Shown here one piece after another: positions 32,824 through 41,203 of a stretch of 64,000 nt of DNA. The notes beneath the pieces were generated by a model. That model searched no databases, was not told the DNA's origin, and saw only the letters and a program-made list of their open reading frames with translations. This DNA is from CAYMJV01 sp964390545. GTDB lineage: Bacteria > Desulfobacterota > BSN033 > UBA1163. Numbering within the stretch: the first letter of the stretch is position 1; each line of letters begins with the position of its first letter. Made by a program: the position numbers and the translations under genes. Location of the stretch: assembly GCA_964390545.1 (NCBI GenBank), contig CAYMJV010000004.1:9901-73900 (forward strand), in the 5' to 3' direction.

Positions 32824-34062
32824 ATGATAGACACTATTCACAACACGAGGCACAGGCCGATGCCTCTTGAGGGGATAAAGATAGTGGAATATGGGGTCTT
32901 CCATGCTGGTCCTGGAGCTAGTTCCATCCTCGGCGACTTAGGAGCCGATGTGGTGAAGATAGAGTCAGGGTCAGGCGATCCAGAGCGTTACTGGACCAGG
33001 TTGGGACGGATTGACATGTCCCTTCCGAGCGGGGAGAACATTTTTTTCCAGATATCGAATCGTAACAAAAAGGGGATCTATCTCGATATTGAAAAAGAGA
33101 AGGGACGTGAGATTCTCCATCGCCTGGTTAAAGAGGCAGATGTTTTTCTCACAAACCTACGCAAAAGCACCAAAGCCAAATTAGGCATTGATTATGACAG
33201 CCTGCGCCCGGTGAATCCTCAGATCATCCACGCCAATGTCTCGGGATACGGACCTGAGGGTCCGATGAAGGATCTCGGTGCTTTCGATCCTCTTGGCCAG
33301 GCCCGCTCAGGATTGATGTATGTGACCGGCGCGTCAGAGCCTGTCTTACTACACGGGGGGGTAATGGACCAGGCCACGGCCATCGCGGCAAGCCATGCTA
33401 TTTTGACTGCACTGCTCGTCCGGGAGCGCTCTGGAATGGGTCAGGAAGTCCATGTCTCCCTTTATGGCACGGGGCTTTGGCTGATGTACCCCAATATCAT
33501 GTTGTCCAATGTTTTGTCGCTTGGTCCGATGGATATTTCAGCTAACCGCTACGACCACTCTCCCCTACGCAACCTTTTCCGTTGCAAGGACGAAAAGTGG
33601 ATCATGGCTACACATCATCCCGAAGAGAAATACTGGCCTCTCTTCTGCAAAGCCACCGGCCAAACCGCCCTTCTTACCGACCCTCGGTTTAAGGATAACT
33701 CGGAAAGGAAGGTTCACTGTGCCGAGTTGGTTGCCATTTTTGACAAGGTTTTTGCAACTAAGACGCGAGACGAATGGGTGGAGATATTGCTCAAAGAAAA
33801 ACTGATGGTTTGCCCTGTTCTAAACATCAATGAAATTCAGGATGATCCTCAAGCCCGGGTCAACGACTATGTGGTCGACTTTAAGGACCGCCTCCTTGGT
33901 GATGTGACGATCCCTGGCTATCCCGTACACTTTAGTGCCAATCGAGCAGGCACCCGAAGCTTCGCCCCGACTTTGAGAGAGCACACCGATCTGGTCATGC
34001 ACCAGATAGGCTATACGGATCAGGAAATCCAGGAACTGAAAAAGGAAGGGGTGATTAAATAG
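32824..34062 (+). CDS. CaiB/BaiF family CoA transferase
   Basis: A 412-residue class III CoA transferase (CaiB/BaiF, formyl-CoA transferase-like). The N-terminal PLEGIKIVEYGVFHAGPGASSILGDLGADVVKIE is canonical, followed by NLRKSTKAKLGIDYDSL, NVSGYGPEGPMKDLGAFD and GGVMDQATA, in which Asp182 aligns with the catalytic aspartate that forms the anhydride intermediate. It moves CoA between carboxylic acids, for example in carnitine, bile acid, oxalate or aromatic acid metabolism; the acid here is unknown. A strong AAAGGAGGAG site precedes the ATG. It is alone between two tRNA-linked terminators. Confidence 0.9.
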   Translation: MIDTIHNTRHRPMPLEGIKIVEYGVFHAGPGASSILGDLGADVVKIESGSGDPERYWTRLGRIDMSLPSGENIFFQISNRNKKGIYLDIEKEKGREILHRLVKEADVFLTNLRKSTKAKLGIDYDSLRPVNPQIIHANVSGYGPEGPMKDLGAFDPLGQARSGLMYVTGASEPVLLHGGVMDQATAIAASHAILTALLVRERSGMGQEVHVSLYGTGLWLMYPNIMLSNVLSLGPMDISANRYDHSPLRNLFRCKDEKWIMATHHPEEKYWPLFCKATGQTALLTDPRFKDNSERKVHCAELVAIFDKVFATKTRDEWVEILLKEKLMVCPVLNINEIQDDPQARVNDYVVDFKDRLLGDVTIPGYPVHFSANRAGTRSFAPTLREHTDLVMHQIGYTDQEIQELKKEGVIK

Positions 34063-34389
34063 GGGAATGAAGAGTTGTGGCAATAAAAAATAAATTAAAG
34101 GTTCTCTTCAAAAAGTGCTTGTAATAACATGAAATAAAATGATGGCGCTGCCTTTTTTGTTTCTACATTTCAACCAACAATCTTCAATCCTCAGTTGTTA
34201 TCTTAAATGACCAATAGTAGACGTACTCCGCAATCTTGCCCCACCCTCCCAAGACGCTTCTCGTTGACTTCTCCAATCGACCCCCATATAATGCCTTCAA
34301 AGTTTAGGCCCTCCTTTGCTATCATCAGCTAAATTGACAAAATAACCTCTAACCATTAGGTGGATATAAGGTTTGGAGATGAATTCAAG
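34063..34389. other. AT-rich spacer downstream of the CoA transferase
   Basis: About 330 bases of AT-rich sequence without a supported gene, promoter or repeat of the families seen elsewhere. Confidence 0.4.
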
Positions 34390-34424
34390 ACCCCATTTCT
34401 GAAAAGGGAATGGGGTTTTGTTTC
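34390..34424 (+). terminator. Rho-independent terminator
   Basis: Arms ACCCCATT (34390-34397) and AATGGGGT (34409-34416) with an 11-base loop, followed by TTTTGTTTC. It could end a transcript from the CoA transferase gene. Confidence 0.6.
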
Positions 34425-34481
34425 ATTTCTTGGGTTAAAGAAAAATACAGAGATAAGATTCTTGTATTGATAGGAGAAATA

Positions 34482-34562
34482 ATGAAAGCATCTGAGGGTG
34501 TTATTTTGTTTAGTGTACTAAATATAGTATTTGGGATACTACTGATCTTGGATGTCAAATAG
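34482..34562 (+). CDS. Possible 26-residue membrane peptide
   Basis: A short frame with ATG at 34482, an AGGAG site six bases upstream and a peptide that is almost entirely one hydrophobic helix (GVILFSVLNIVFGILLILD) flanked by charged ends. It lies between a plus-strand terminator and the tRNA terminator in a region with no other gene. A membrane-spanning small protein is plausible, but with 26 codons chance cannot be excluded. Confidence 0.3.
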   Translation: MKASEGVILFSVLNIVFGILLILDVK

Positions 34563-34631
34563 GAAGAGCGATGATAGGCTGTCTTAAATAGTATTGGCAG
34601 AGGAAAATGTGGCCCCATGAGCCACGTATTG

Positions 34632-34669
34632 AAAAAGAAAGGGTTAACCCGATCGAGTTAACCCTTTCT
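34632..34669 (-). terminator. Rho-independent terminator of tRNA-Ala
   Basis: Arms AGAAAGGGTTAAC (34636-34648) and GTTAACCCTTTCT (34657-34669), 8-base loop, with the T-run on the minus strand. Loop and arms nearly match the terminator at 32275-32312. Confidence 0.9.
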
Positions 34670-34672
34670 TTT

Positions 34673-34748
34673 TGGTGGAGCAGACCGGGATCGAACCGGC
34701 GACCTCCAGAGTGCGATTCTGGCGCTCTCCCAGCTGAGCTACTGCCCC
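34673..34748 (-). tRNA. tRNA-Ala (anticodon CGC)
   Basis: A complete 76-base cloverleaf with encoded CCA: acceptor GGGGCAG/CTGCTCC, D-arm GCTC-AGCTGGGA-GAGC, anticodon stem CCAGA/TCTGG with loop ATCGCAC, variable loop AGGTC and T-arm GCCGG-TTCGATC-CCGGT. The G3-U70 wobble pair and A73 are the alanine identity elements and fit anticodon CGC. It lies downstream of galU on the same strand and has its own terminator. Confidence 0.95.
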
Positions 34749-34756
34749 AAAATCTT

Positions 34757-34858
34757 GTTAGAGGTTACAGGTTGGAGGTTGAAGGCCAAAAAATCATTAA
34801 CCCATAGTAAATAATTAGTAAAGGATTTGCCTCAAACCTCTAACCTCTTACCTCAAAC
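34757..34858. repeat. Imperfect palindrome of 7-base AGGTT units
   Basis: Left arm of four 7-base units (GTTAGAG, GTTACAG, GTTGGAG, GTTGAAG; 34757-34784), right arm of CCTCAAA, CCTCTAA, CCTCTTA, CCTCAAA (34830-34857). It separates tRNA-Ala from galU, and the galU stop codon falls inside the right arm. Confidence 0.7.
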
Positions 34859-35708
34859 CCTTTAGGTAGCGTTTTAGTTTCGGAGCGATCTCCGGTTGCT
34901 TTAGCCCAAAAGCGATGTTGGCTTCAAGGTATCCCCATTTGTCTCCCGCATCGTAGCGGTCGCCGATGAACTCATATCCGAAAACTGGCATCTCCTTTAT
35001 CAATTCCCTCAGTCCATTGGTCAACTGGATTTCACCTTTGCCATCCGGCGGAACTTTTTCTAACCTATCGAAGATCTCAGAAGGAAGGATGTATCTTCCA
35101 ATGATGGCCAGATTTGAAGGGGCTGTTCCCTGCTTCGGTTTCTCAATCATCTCCTCGACGCTGTAAATCCGCTCTCTTACTTTCTTGCCTTGAATGATTC
35201 CATAGAGGTGGGTTTCTGACTTAGGCACTTTTTGAATCGCGATCACGGCCCCTCCCATCTCATCGTAGACCTCCATCATCTGCTTGATGCAGGGGACCCT
35301 GGCATCGATCAGATCGTCGCCCAGCAGAACCGCGAAAGGTTCATTCCCCACCACCTTTTTGGCACAGAGGATGGCGTGACCGAGTCCCAAGGGTTCCTTC
35401 TGTCTGACAGAGACAAGCGTTACCATCTCCGAGATGTCCTGAACCATTTTAAGGAGATCTTTCCTTCCTTTCTTTTTGAGGTGATTCTCCAGTTCCACTG
35501 AAGTATCGAAGTGATCCTCGATAGAACCCTTCTCCCTTCCTGTGATGAGGACTACCTCTTCAATGCCTGCTGCGACCACTTCCTCCATGATGTACTGGAT
35601 GGTCGGTTTGTCAACAATGGGTAACAACTCTTTGGGGACCACTTTCGTGGCAGGAAGAAATCGTGTTCCAAAACCTGCGGCCGGAAGGACCGCTTTCTTT
35701 ATTTTCAT
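34848..35708 (-). CDS. galU: UTP--glucose-1-phosphate uridylyltransferase
   Basis: A 286-residue GalU. The nucleotide-binding start reads PAAGFGTRFLPATKVVPKELLPI, followed by DKPTIQYIMEE, GLGHAILCAKK, LLGDDLIDA and the late FIGDRYDAGDKWGYLEA. It makes UDP-glucose from UTP and glucose 1-phosphate in the cytoplasm, feeding cell-surface polysaccharide synthesis and, with GalT, the Leloir pathway. It overlaps the receiver gene by four bases and is the last protein gene of the dksA-galT-kinase-receiver-galU cluster. Its last residues (GLR) lie in a palindromic repeat. Confidence 0.95.
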   Translation of the reverse strand: MKIKKAVLPAAGFGTRFLPATKVVPKELLPIVDKPTIQYIMEEVVAAGIEEVVLITGREKGSIEDHFDTSVELENHLKKKGRKDLLKMVQDISEMVTLVSVRQKEPLGLGHAILCAKKVVGNEPFAVLLGDDLIDARVPCIKQMMEVYDEMGGAVIAIQKVPKSETHLYGIIQGKKVRERIYSVEEMIEKPKQGTAPSNLAIIGRYILPSEIFDRLEKVPPDGKGEIQLTNGLRELIKEMPVFGYEFIGDRYDAGDKWGYLEANIAFGLKQPEIAPKLKRYLKGLR

Positions 35709-36061
35709 AAGAGCCCCAGAAGTCTGCGAATGGTTGTTTTCAATTCCGTCAGGTCAGCGCACTTAACAATGTAGGCATCAGAAGCCCAGGTGGTCAAATC
35801 CTGTTTATACTCCCCATAGGCAGAACACATGATAATAGGTAGTTTTCGATCCAATTCCCGGATCCGCTTCAGGGTTTCAATACCGTCCATTCCCGGCATC
35901 TTGATGTCGAGGGTGATGAGGTCGGGTTTGAAGATCGAGACTTTCTCCAGGGCTTCTTCACCGTTCTTGGCCACCTCCACTGAAAACCCATCCTCTTCCA
36001 GTTCCTCCGTGTAGAGAAACCGGATGCTCTCCTCATCATCCACGATCAGGATCTTCTTCAT
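35705..36061 (-). CDS. Stand-alone response regulator receiver (CheY/Spo0F-like)
   Basis: A 118-residue receiver domain with no output domain. The acid pocket is VDDEES (about residues 7-8), the phospho-acceptor is the Asp in LITLDIKMPGMDG (about 52), the Thr/Ser switch is at IMCSAYG and the conserved Lys at YIVKCAD (about 99). It is encoded between a GAF histidine kinase and galU and is four bases overlapping with galU, so kinase and receiver are probable partners. Lacking an output domain, it must act by protein contact or as a phosphorelay step. Confidence 0.92.
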   Translation of the reverse strand: MKKILIVDDEESIRFLYTEELEEDGFSVEVAKNGEEALEKVSIFKPDLITLDIKMPGMDGIETLKRIRELDRKLPIIMCSAYGEYKQDLTTWASDAYIVKCADLTELKTTIRRLLGLL

Positions 36062-36122
36062 GAGTTCACCTCGCTTTTCATGAATACGCTAAGCGCCTGC
36101 CTACCGTAAACACTCTTCAAAC

Positions 36123-38459
36123 CTATTTCTTCTCCTCCTCCCGTGCTGCCGGGAGGGTGATGATGAAAGTCACTCCCTCTCCAGGGCGATTGTCCACTTC
36201 AATGAAGCCCTGATGGGAGACGATGATCTTGTAGACGAAGGGCAAGCCCAGACCCAATCCGGATTCTTTTGTAGAGTAGAAGGGGTTGAAGATATTGTGG
36301 AGATTCTCAGGATCGATCCCGCTTCCCGTATCCTCTACTTCGATCCGGACAAAAGTGGAACCATTCTTCGTAACAGGACGGACACGGAGAGAGAGCGCTC
36401 CTTTCCCCTTCATGGCTTCATAGGCATTGTTGAAGAGATTGGAGAAAACCTGTATGAGCTGCCGGTGATCTCCCTTGACTTTTGGAATCCCTTCCGGGTA
36501 TTCCTTGGTGAGTTTGACTTCTCCGCCATTAAGGTCTTTTGAGACCATTGAGAAGCTTTCTTCCAGAATTTCCTGCAGGTCTACCTCTCCAAAGGTCAGG
36601 GACTCCTTCTGGGTATAGTCTAAGAGGTCACTGAGAATTCTCTCCAGCCTGGAGACCTCAATCATGATTGTTTGGGTATATCGTTTTTCCGGGGCCTCGT
36701 CCGGAACGGACCGATAGAGACGGCGCGCAAACCCACCGATGGAGACGAGGGGGTTCCTGATTTCATGAGCGACGGTGGAGGAAAGTTCCCCCAGCGCAGC
36801 CATCTTTTCCTGATGGACGAGAAAAGTCTGGGTCTCTTTGAGCCTCTGATGGACCTCCTCCAGATTGCGGTAGAGGATGGCATTTTCAATGGCCAATCCT
36901 GCCTGAGTGGAGAACATGGTCAGAATTTTGATATCCTCATCTGTGATCGGATTTTGGTTGTAAAGGTTATCCACCAAGATAACCCCGATGACCTTTCCCT
37001 TTCCCCATAGGGGAACCGTGGCAAAGGAGTATACCCTGGGATCTCGACTCAGATGCTCTCCGACATGGCATCCGACTTCCGAACCCAAATGGCAACCTCT
37101 TTCACACGCGGGTTGAATCCAGGCCCCCTCCGATCGAGGAAATCGAATGTTAAATGGTCTTCCCTCAAGAACTGTTTTTGACAGAATACAGTCTTCCAGT
37201 TCAAGTGGAATGTGGATTCCCTTAACGATGGTATTCAAAGCGGAATTTTTGTCTTTAGAGAGATCGAGGTGGCCGATCAAGTCTGAAAGAATCCCTTTCT
37301 CTTTGGAAAGGGTTGTCCAGATTCTCCCCGCCTCTTCGGCATTATCGGGCCCCACCGCCATTGTTCCTTCAAGAGATCGGCTCTTCTCATTAACCATGAA
37401 GAGCATGGCTCGATTAAAGCCCAATCCTGCACCGATCGTGATGGCCGTTAGGGTCATCTGAATAATGTGCTCGAAATTGACCGTGGTCAGAAGGGCCTTG
37501 CTGAGTTCCCAAAGAATGGTCAGTTCTCTGACCCTCTTCTCATTCTCCCAGGCCAGCTGGGACGTTTTATAATGGGTCAACGCATTCTCAATGGCAAAGG
37601 ACATCTGGTTTGCCATGGTCAGCAGCAATTGGAAATCCCTTTCATCGAATTTGGAAGGATCGGTCTCCTTATCGTAGAAGGCCAGGGTCCCCAAAATCCT
37701 TTCTTTGGAACGGAGAGGAACACAGAGGATGGAGTGAATGGGATTGTCCATCCCGGAGTGATTGAGGAGAAAAGGGGTTTGAGTCATGAGAACCCTTTTG
37801 GCGATCTTCTCGTCAAGGAGATGCTGGGAGTAGTCTCCCAAACTCCACTGAACCTTTAACTCCTTGGTCGTCTTGTCTTCAACTCTCAAGACGCCCCCCT
37901 TGGCCTGAAGGATTTTCAAGCCGGTTTTGACGATCGACTCGAGGAGTTCTTCTAACTTCAAGGTGGAAGTGGCCACCTTTCCCATCTCATGGAGCGCCGT
38001 CAATTCAGACGAGGTCTGTCCCACTTTTTGTTGGAGATGAGAAAGCTGAATAGCCTCTCCCATTTCCTTTGTGACGAGGACAAGAAGATCCATCTCTTGC
38101 GGGGACAACGTTCGGTTCTTGGGGAAACCGATATAGAGGGTTCCCTGGAAGGTGTCCTTGTCAAAAAGAGGAAGACAGGCAAAGGGTGGGCGGACTAACT
38201 CCTTCTCTTTCGGATGGACCTGTTCCTGAGGGAGGGAGGATTCCTCTTTGATCCAAAAAGGTTTATTTTCTGAGGCGAGCCGCCAGAGAAATCCATTTTC
38301 GACGATCTTTTCTCGCCTCAGAAGAAGGGTTTGATCCGCCCCAAAAGCTTCATTGATCGCTTGGAGCATCTGGTCCAATTTATCCTTGATCGGAAGAGAG
38401 GTGGTGGAGAGATGGATAATCTTTGTCAGAAGCTCATAGGCATCGGGATGGTCAGACAT
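36123..38459 (-). CDS. Cytoplasmic GAF-domain sensor histidine kinase
   Basis: A 778-residue kinase without membrane helices. It has GAF domains at about residues 15-145, 160-295 and 320-540 (the last with an insertion containing a Cys-rich stretch, CERGCHLGSEVGCHVGE, which could bind a metal or sense redox state). Then come a HisKA domain with VAHEIRNPL (His about 563) and an HATPase domain with N-box FSNLFNNAYEAM, DTGSGID, and GLGLGLPFVYKI. It is six bases from galT and 61 from the receiver gene, its probable partner. The signal is unknown. Confidence 0.9.
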   Translation of the reverse strand: MSDHPDAYELLTKIIHLSTTSLPIKDKLDQMLQAINEAFGADQTLLLRREKIVENGFLWRLASENKPFWIKEESSLPQEQVHPKEKELVRPPFACLPLFDKDTFQGTLYIGFPKNRTLSPQEMDLLVLVTKEMGEAIQLSHLQQKVGQTSSELTALHEMGKVATSTLKLEELLESIVKTGLKILQAKGGVLRVEDKTTKELKVQWSLGDYSQHLLDEKIAKRVLMTQTPFLLNHSGMDNPIHSILCVPLRSKERILGTLAFYDKETDPSKFDERDFQLLLTMANQMSFAIENALTHYKTSQLAWENEKRVRELTILWELSKALLTTVNFEHIIQMTLTAITIGAGLGFNRAMLFMVNEKSRSLEGTMAVGPDNAEEAGRIWTTLSKEKGILSDLIGHLDLSKDKNSALNTIVKGIHIPLELEDCILSKTVLEGRPFNIRFPRSEGAWIQPACERGCHLGSEVGCHVGEHLSRDPRVYSFATVPLWGKGKVIGVILVDNLYNQNPITDEDIKILTMFSTQAGLAIENAILYRNLEEVHQRLKETQTFLVHQEKMAALGELSSTVAHEIRNPLVSIGGFARRLYRSVPDEAPEKRYTQTIMIEVSRLERILSDLLDYTQKESLTFGEVDLQEILEESFSMVSKDLNGGEVKLTKEYPEGIPKVKGDHRQLIQVFSNLFNNAYEAMKGKGALSLRVRPVTKNGSTFVRIEVEDTGSGIDPENLHNIFNPFYSTKESGLGLGLPFVYKIIVSHQGFIEVDNRPGEGVTFIITLPAAREEEKK

Positions 38460-38465
38460 GGCGAA

Positions 38466-39461
38466 CTACTTTGCCTCTCTCAAATACTCCGCAGCCTCTT
38501 CAGGAGGGGTCGGGTTGATGTAAAACCCCGTCCCCCATTCAAACCCAGCAACCTTGGTCAGCTTGGGCATGATTTCGAAATGCCAATGGTAATGCTCTGC
38601 TTCCAATCCCGAAAAGGAGGAGGTGTGAATCACGTAGTTATAGGGCGGGTCGTTCAGAACCCGATTCATCCTGCTGAGCGTCTCGGAAAGGATCTGGGCA
38701 GCCTGCTCATAGAGGGAGGAATTCATATGCTCATAACTGGAGTAATGGGTTTTGGGAAGAATCCATGTCTCAAAGGGAAATCGAGAAGCAAAAGGAGCCA
38801 CCGAGATGAAGGCATTATTTTCGAGGATGAGGCGGCTCTTCTGTTGAATCTCCTGGCGGATGATATCACAGAAGACGCACCGGTCTTTATAATTGAAATA
38901 ATTTTTCGCCCCCTCGATCTCTTCAACCACTCGCCTGGGGATGATGGGGAGAGCGATGATCTGGGAGTGGGAATGTTCCAGAGAAGCCCCTGCTGCCACT
39001 CCATGGTTCTTAAATACGAGAACATATCGGAGCCGTTGATCATTCTTGAGATCGGCAATCCGGTCTCGGTAGGCTGTCAGGACATGTGCTACCCCCTTGA
39101 GACGCATGGTGGCCAAGGTTTCATGGTGGCGGGGTGTTTCAATGACCACCTCGTGGGCCCCGATTCCGTTCATCTTGTCGTAGATCCCCTCGCCTTCACG
39201 ATTTAAATCTCCTTCGATCCGGAGGGCCGGGAACTTATTGGACACGACACGAAGTGTCCATCCAGGGGAGTTCGGTGGAGTCCCGTTATCCCTGTAGGCA
39301 ATGATCTCCGGTGGCGTCCGATCTTCATTCCCCTCACAGAGGGGACAAAAACCACCCATCGGCTTTCGCTCTTCGGGCACGAAATCCGAGGGTCTCCTGC
39401 TTCTCTCGGTGGAGATGATCACCCATCTTCCGTGTATTGGATCTTTTCTCAGTTCGGGCAT
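38466..39461 (-). CDS. galT: Galactose-1-phosphate uridylyltransferase
   Basis: A 331-residue HIT-superfamily GalT. The N-terminus has RKDPIHGRWVII and a zinc pair in CPLCEGNEDRTPPE; the catalytic region reads AGASLEHSHSQIIALP with the His-x-His nucleophile (about residues 160-164), and the second half has the second HIT-like fold with AEHYHWHFEIMP. It exchanges UMP between UDP-glucose and galactose 1-phosphate in the cytoplasm. Neither galK nor galE is seen here, so it may instead serve ADP-sugar or NDP-sugar turnover. It lies between the dksA-like gene and the kinase gene with very short gaps. Confidence 0.93.
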   Translation of the reverse strand: MPELRKDPIHGRWVIISTERSRRPSDFVPEERKPMGGFCPLCEGNEDRTPPEIIAYRDNGTPPNSPGWTLRVVSNKFPALRIEGDLNREGEGIYDKMNGIGAHEVVIETPRHHETLATMRLKGVAHVLTAYRDRIADLKNDQRLRYVLVFKNHGVAAGASLEHSHSQIIALPIIPRRVVEEIEGAKNYFNYKDRCVFCDIIRQEIQQKSRLILENNAFISVAPFASRFPFETWILPKTHYSSYEHMNSSLYEQAAQILSETLSRMNRVLNDPPYNYVIHTSSFSGLEAEHYHWHFEIMPKLTKVAGFEWGTGFYINPTPPEEAAEYLREAK

Positions 39462-39485
39462 GAAAGGTCTTCTTTCTGGTAGAAT

Positions 39486-39884
39486 CTAGGAGGGAAAGCT
39501 ACTTTTGACCTTTGTCCCCCTCTGTCGCTCGACCCGTTCTTGATCCTCTCTTTCGGTCTTGCATTCGATGCACAAAGTGGTGACCGGTCTGGCCATCAGT
39601 CTCTTTTCCGAGATGGGCCTTCCGCAAGATTCGCAGATGCCAAAGGTCCCATCGTCGATCCGATCCATAGCTTCCTTCACCTTTTGGATCAGTTTCCTTT
39701 CGCGGTCCTTGATCCTCAGAAGGAAATTTCGATCCGATTCCAAGGAGGCTCGATCCGTCGGATCGGGGAAGTCCCCATCATTCTCATGACGCATGTCACT
39801 GCATGCCTTTCCCGCTTCTTCCACAAGGTCATGAAGCCTTCCTTCAAGCAGTCCTTTAAAATAAAGAAGTTTCTCTTGATCCAT
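39486..39884 (-). CDS. DksA/TraR-family zinc finger protein
   Basis: A 132-residue protein with an N-terminal coiled coil and a C4 zinc finger CESCGRPISEKRLMARPVTTLCIEC near residue 80. The acidic residues at the coiled-coil tip are present in the DFPDPTDRAS segment. DksA-type proteins enter the RNA polymerase secondary channel and, with ppGpp, alter promoter choice. It starts with a GGAGGAG site and has its own promoter, and is the first gene of the galT-kinase-receiver-galU cluster (24-base gap to galT). Confidence 0.88.
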   Translation of the reverse strand: MDQEKLLYFKGLLEGRLHDLVEEAGKACSDMRHENDGDFPDPTDRASLESDRNFLLRIKDRERKLIQKVKEAMDRIDDGTFGICESCGRPISEKRLMARPVTTLCIECKTEREDQERVERQRGTKVKSSFPS

Positions 39885-39953
39885 CTAAAAGCTCCTCCAG
39901 GAAAATTCAGACTCCCCAAAAGGAGGAGAAGTCTTTTTAAGTTCAATCAACAA

Positions 39954-39983
39954 ATCATAATATATTTTTTCAAAACAAATCAA
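39954..39983 (-). promoter_or_regulatory. Sigma70 promoter of the dksA-like gene cluster
   Basis: On the minus strand: TTGATT (39978-39983), 18-base spacer, TATGAT (39954-39959). The leader to the ATG is about 60 bases. Confidence 0.5.
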
Positions 39984-40008
39984 ATGATAAATGGGGGGCG
40001 ACCTTGTC

Positions 40009-40977
40009 TCAGGAAACAAAATGGCAAGCGACGAGATGGGCCTCTCCTTCATCGAGGAGAACAGGTTCATCGGACTGGCACTTCTCTTTCGAGTGGGGGC
40101 ATCTGGGTTGAAAGTAACATCCTCTTTGTGAAGGGAGGATCCGGGGTTCTTCCTTGGCAAGAGCCTCTTCCTTTCTCTGAGCAGGATCGAGTTTTGGAAT
40201 GGCCCTGAGCAAGAGCTGAGTGTAGGGATGGAGGGGACGGCGGAAAAGATCCTCTCCAAAAGCCATCTCCACGATCTTTCCCATATACATCACAGCAATT
40301 CGATCACTGATGTGTTTGACGATTCGAAGGTCATGGGAGATGAAGAGATAGGTGAGACCTAATTGATCTCGAAGATCCATCAGGAGGTTAAGGATCTGGG
40401 CCTGGATCGAGACGTCCAAGGCAGAGACGGGTTCATCCGCGACGATCAAATCGGGATGAAGGGAAACAGCCCGGGCGATGCCGATCCTCTGGCGCTGTCC
40501 TCCACTGAACTCATGGGGATAACGGAATGCATCCTGGGGATGGAGCCCAACGTGCTCAAGAAGTTCTGAAACCCTCCGAATCTTTTCTTTCCCCTGGGCT
40601 ACGTGATGGACTTCCAGACCCTCTCCTACAATCTCTCCTACTTTCATCCTGGGATTGAGGGATTCATAAGGGTCCTGGAAGATGAATTGCATGGAAGGTC
40701 TTAATTTCCTCATGGACTCCCGATCGGTGCGAAGAATATCTTGACCTTTGAAGAAGACGTGTCCGGAGGTGGGTTCGATCAACCTCAGGATAGACTTCCC
40801 TGCAGTCGTCTTACCGCAGCCGCTCTCTCCAACCAATCCAAGAGTCTCTCCTTTCTGGAGGACAAAGGAGACACCATCCACCGCCCGAATCGGTTTCTTG
40901 TCCGAAGAGAAAAGACGTTCCCGGTAGAAATACTTTTTTAAATCTCGAACCTGAAGGAGAAAGTCGTTATTCGACAT
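40009..40977 (-). CDS. Second peptide ABC transporter ATPase (OppF/DppF-type)
   Basis: About 322 residues from the ATG at 40977. Longer frames reach 41292 but their extra residues are encoded by an intergenic palindrome and are not real. Motifs: Walker A GESGCGKT, FQDPYESLNPR, signature FSGGQRQR, Walker B LIVADEPVSALD, ISHDLR, and a Cys cluster (CYFQPRCPHSKEKC) in the C-terminal domain. It is the last gene of the second importer operon. The ribosome binding site is weak (GGATGG), as expected if translation follows the long spacer inserted upstream. Confidence 0.92.
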   Translation of the reverse strand: MSNNDFLLQVRDLKKYFYRERLFSSDKKPIRAVDGVSFVLQKGETLGLVGESGCGKTTAGKSILRLIEPTSGHVFFKGQDILRTDRESMRKLRPSMQFIFQDPYESLNPRMKVGEIVGEGLEVHHVAQGKEKIRRVSELLEHVGLHPQDAFRYPHEFSGGQRQRIGIARAVSLHPDLIVADEPVSALDVSIQAQILNLLMDLRDQLGLTYLFISHDLRIVKHISDRIAVMYMGKIVEMAFGEDLFRRPLHPYTQLLLRAIPKLDPAQRKEEALAKEEPRILPSQRGCYFQPRCPHSKEKCQSDEPVLLDEGEAHLVACHFVS

Positions 40978-40995
40978 ATATATCCATCCATGCCA

Positions 40996-41142
40996 AGAAC
41001 AATGCGTCCAAAATTCCAAATCACAAATTCCAAATCCCAAATAAGCACCAAATTCCAAATTCAAATGACCAAAAAGATTTTGTTTCGAATTTGGTTGATT
41101 GGGATTTATTTGAGATTTGGTGCTTGGAATTTGGTGCTTCCA
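40996..41142. repeat. Imperfect palindrome of 7-base CAAAT units (family A, copy 1)
   Basis: Left arm of units such as CCAAATC, ACAAATT, CCAAATA (about 41007-41075), right arm with TTTGGTT, GATTTGG, GGAATTTGG (about 41080-41142). It lies between the OppD and OppF genes. A CCGCAATCCGCAATC fragment follows at about 41190. Confidence 0.75.
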
Positions 41143-41203
41143 TATCGCTATGCTCCATGCCCTATGCCTTTTTGTTTCGTATTCCGAATTCCGCAATCCG
41201 CAA

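Noticed and set aside
34385..34618. 77-codon minus-strand frame downstream of the CoA transferase
   Set aside because: It runs through a plus-strand terminator hairpin and has no ribosome binding site.
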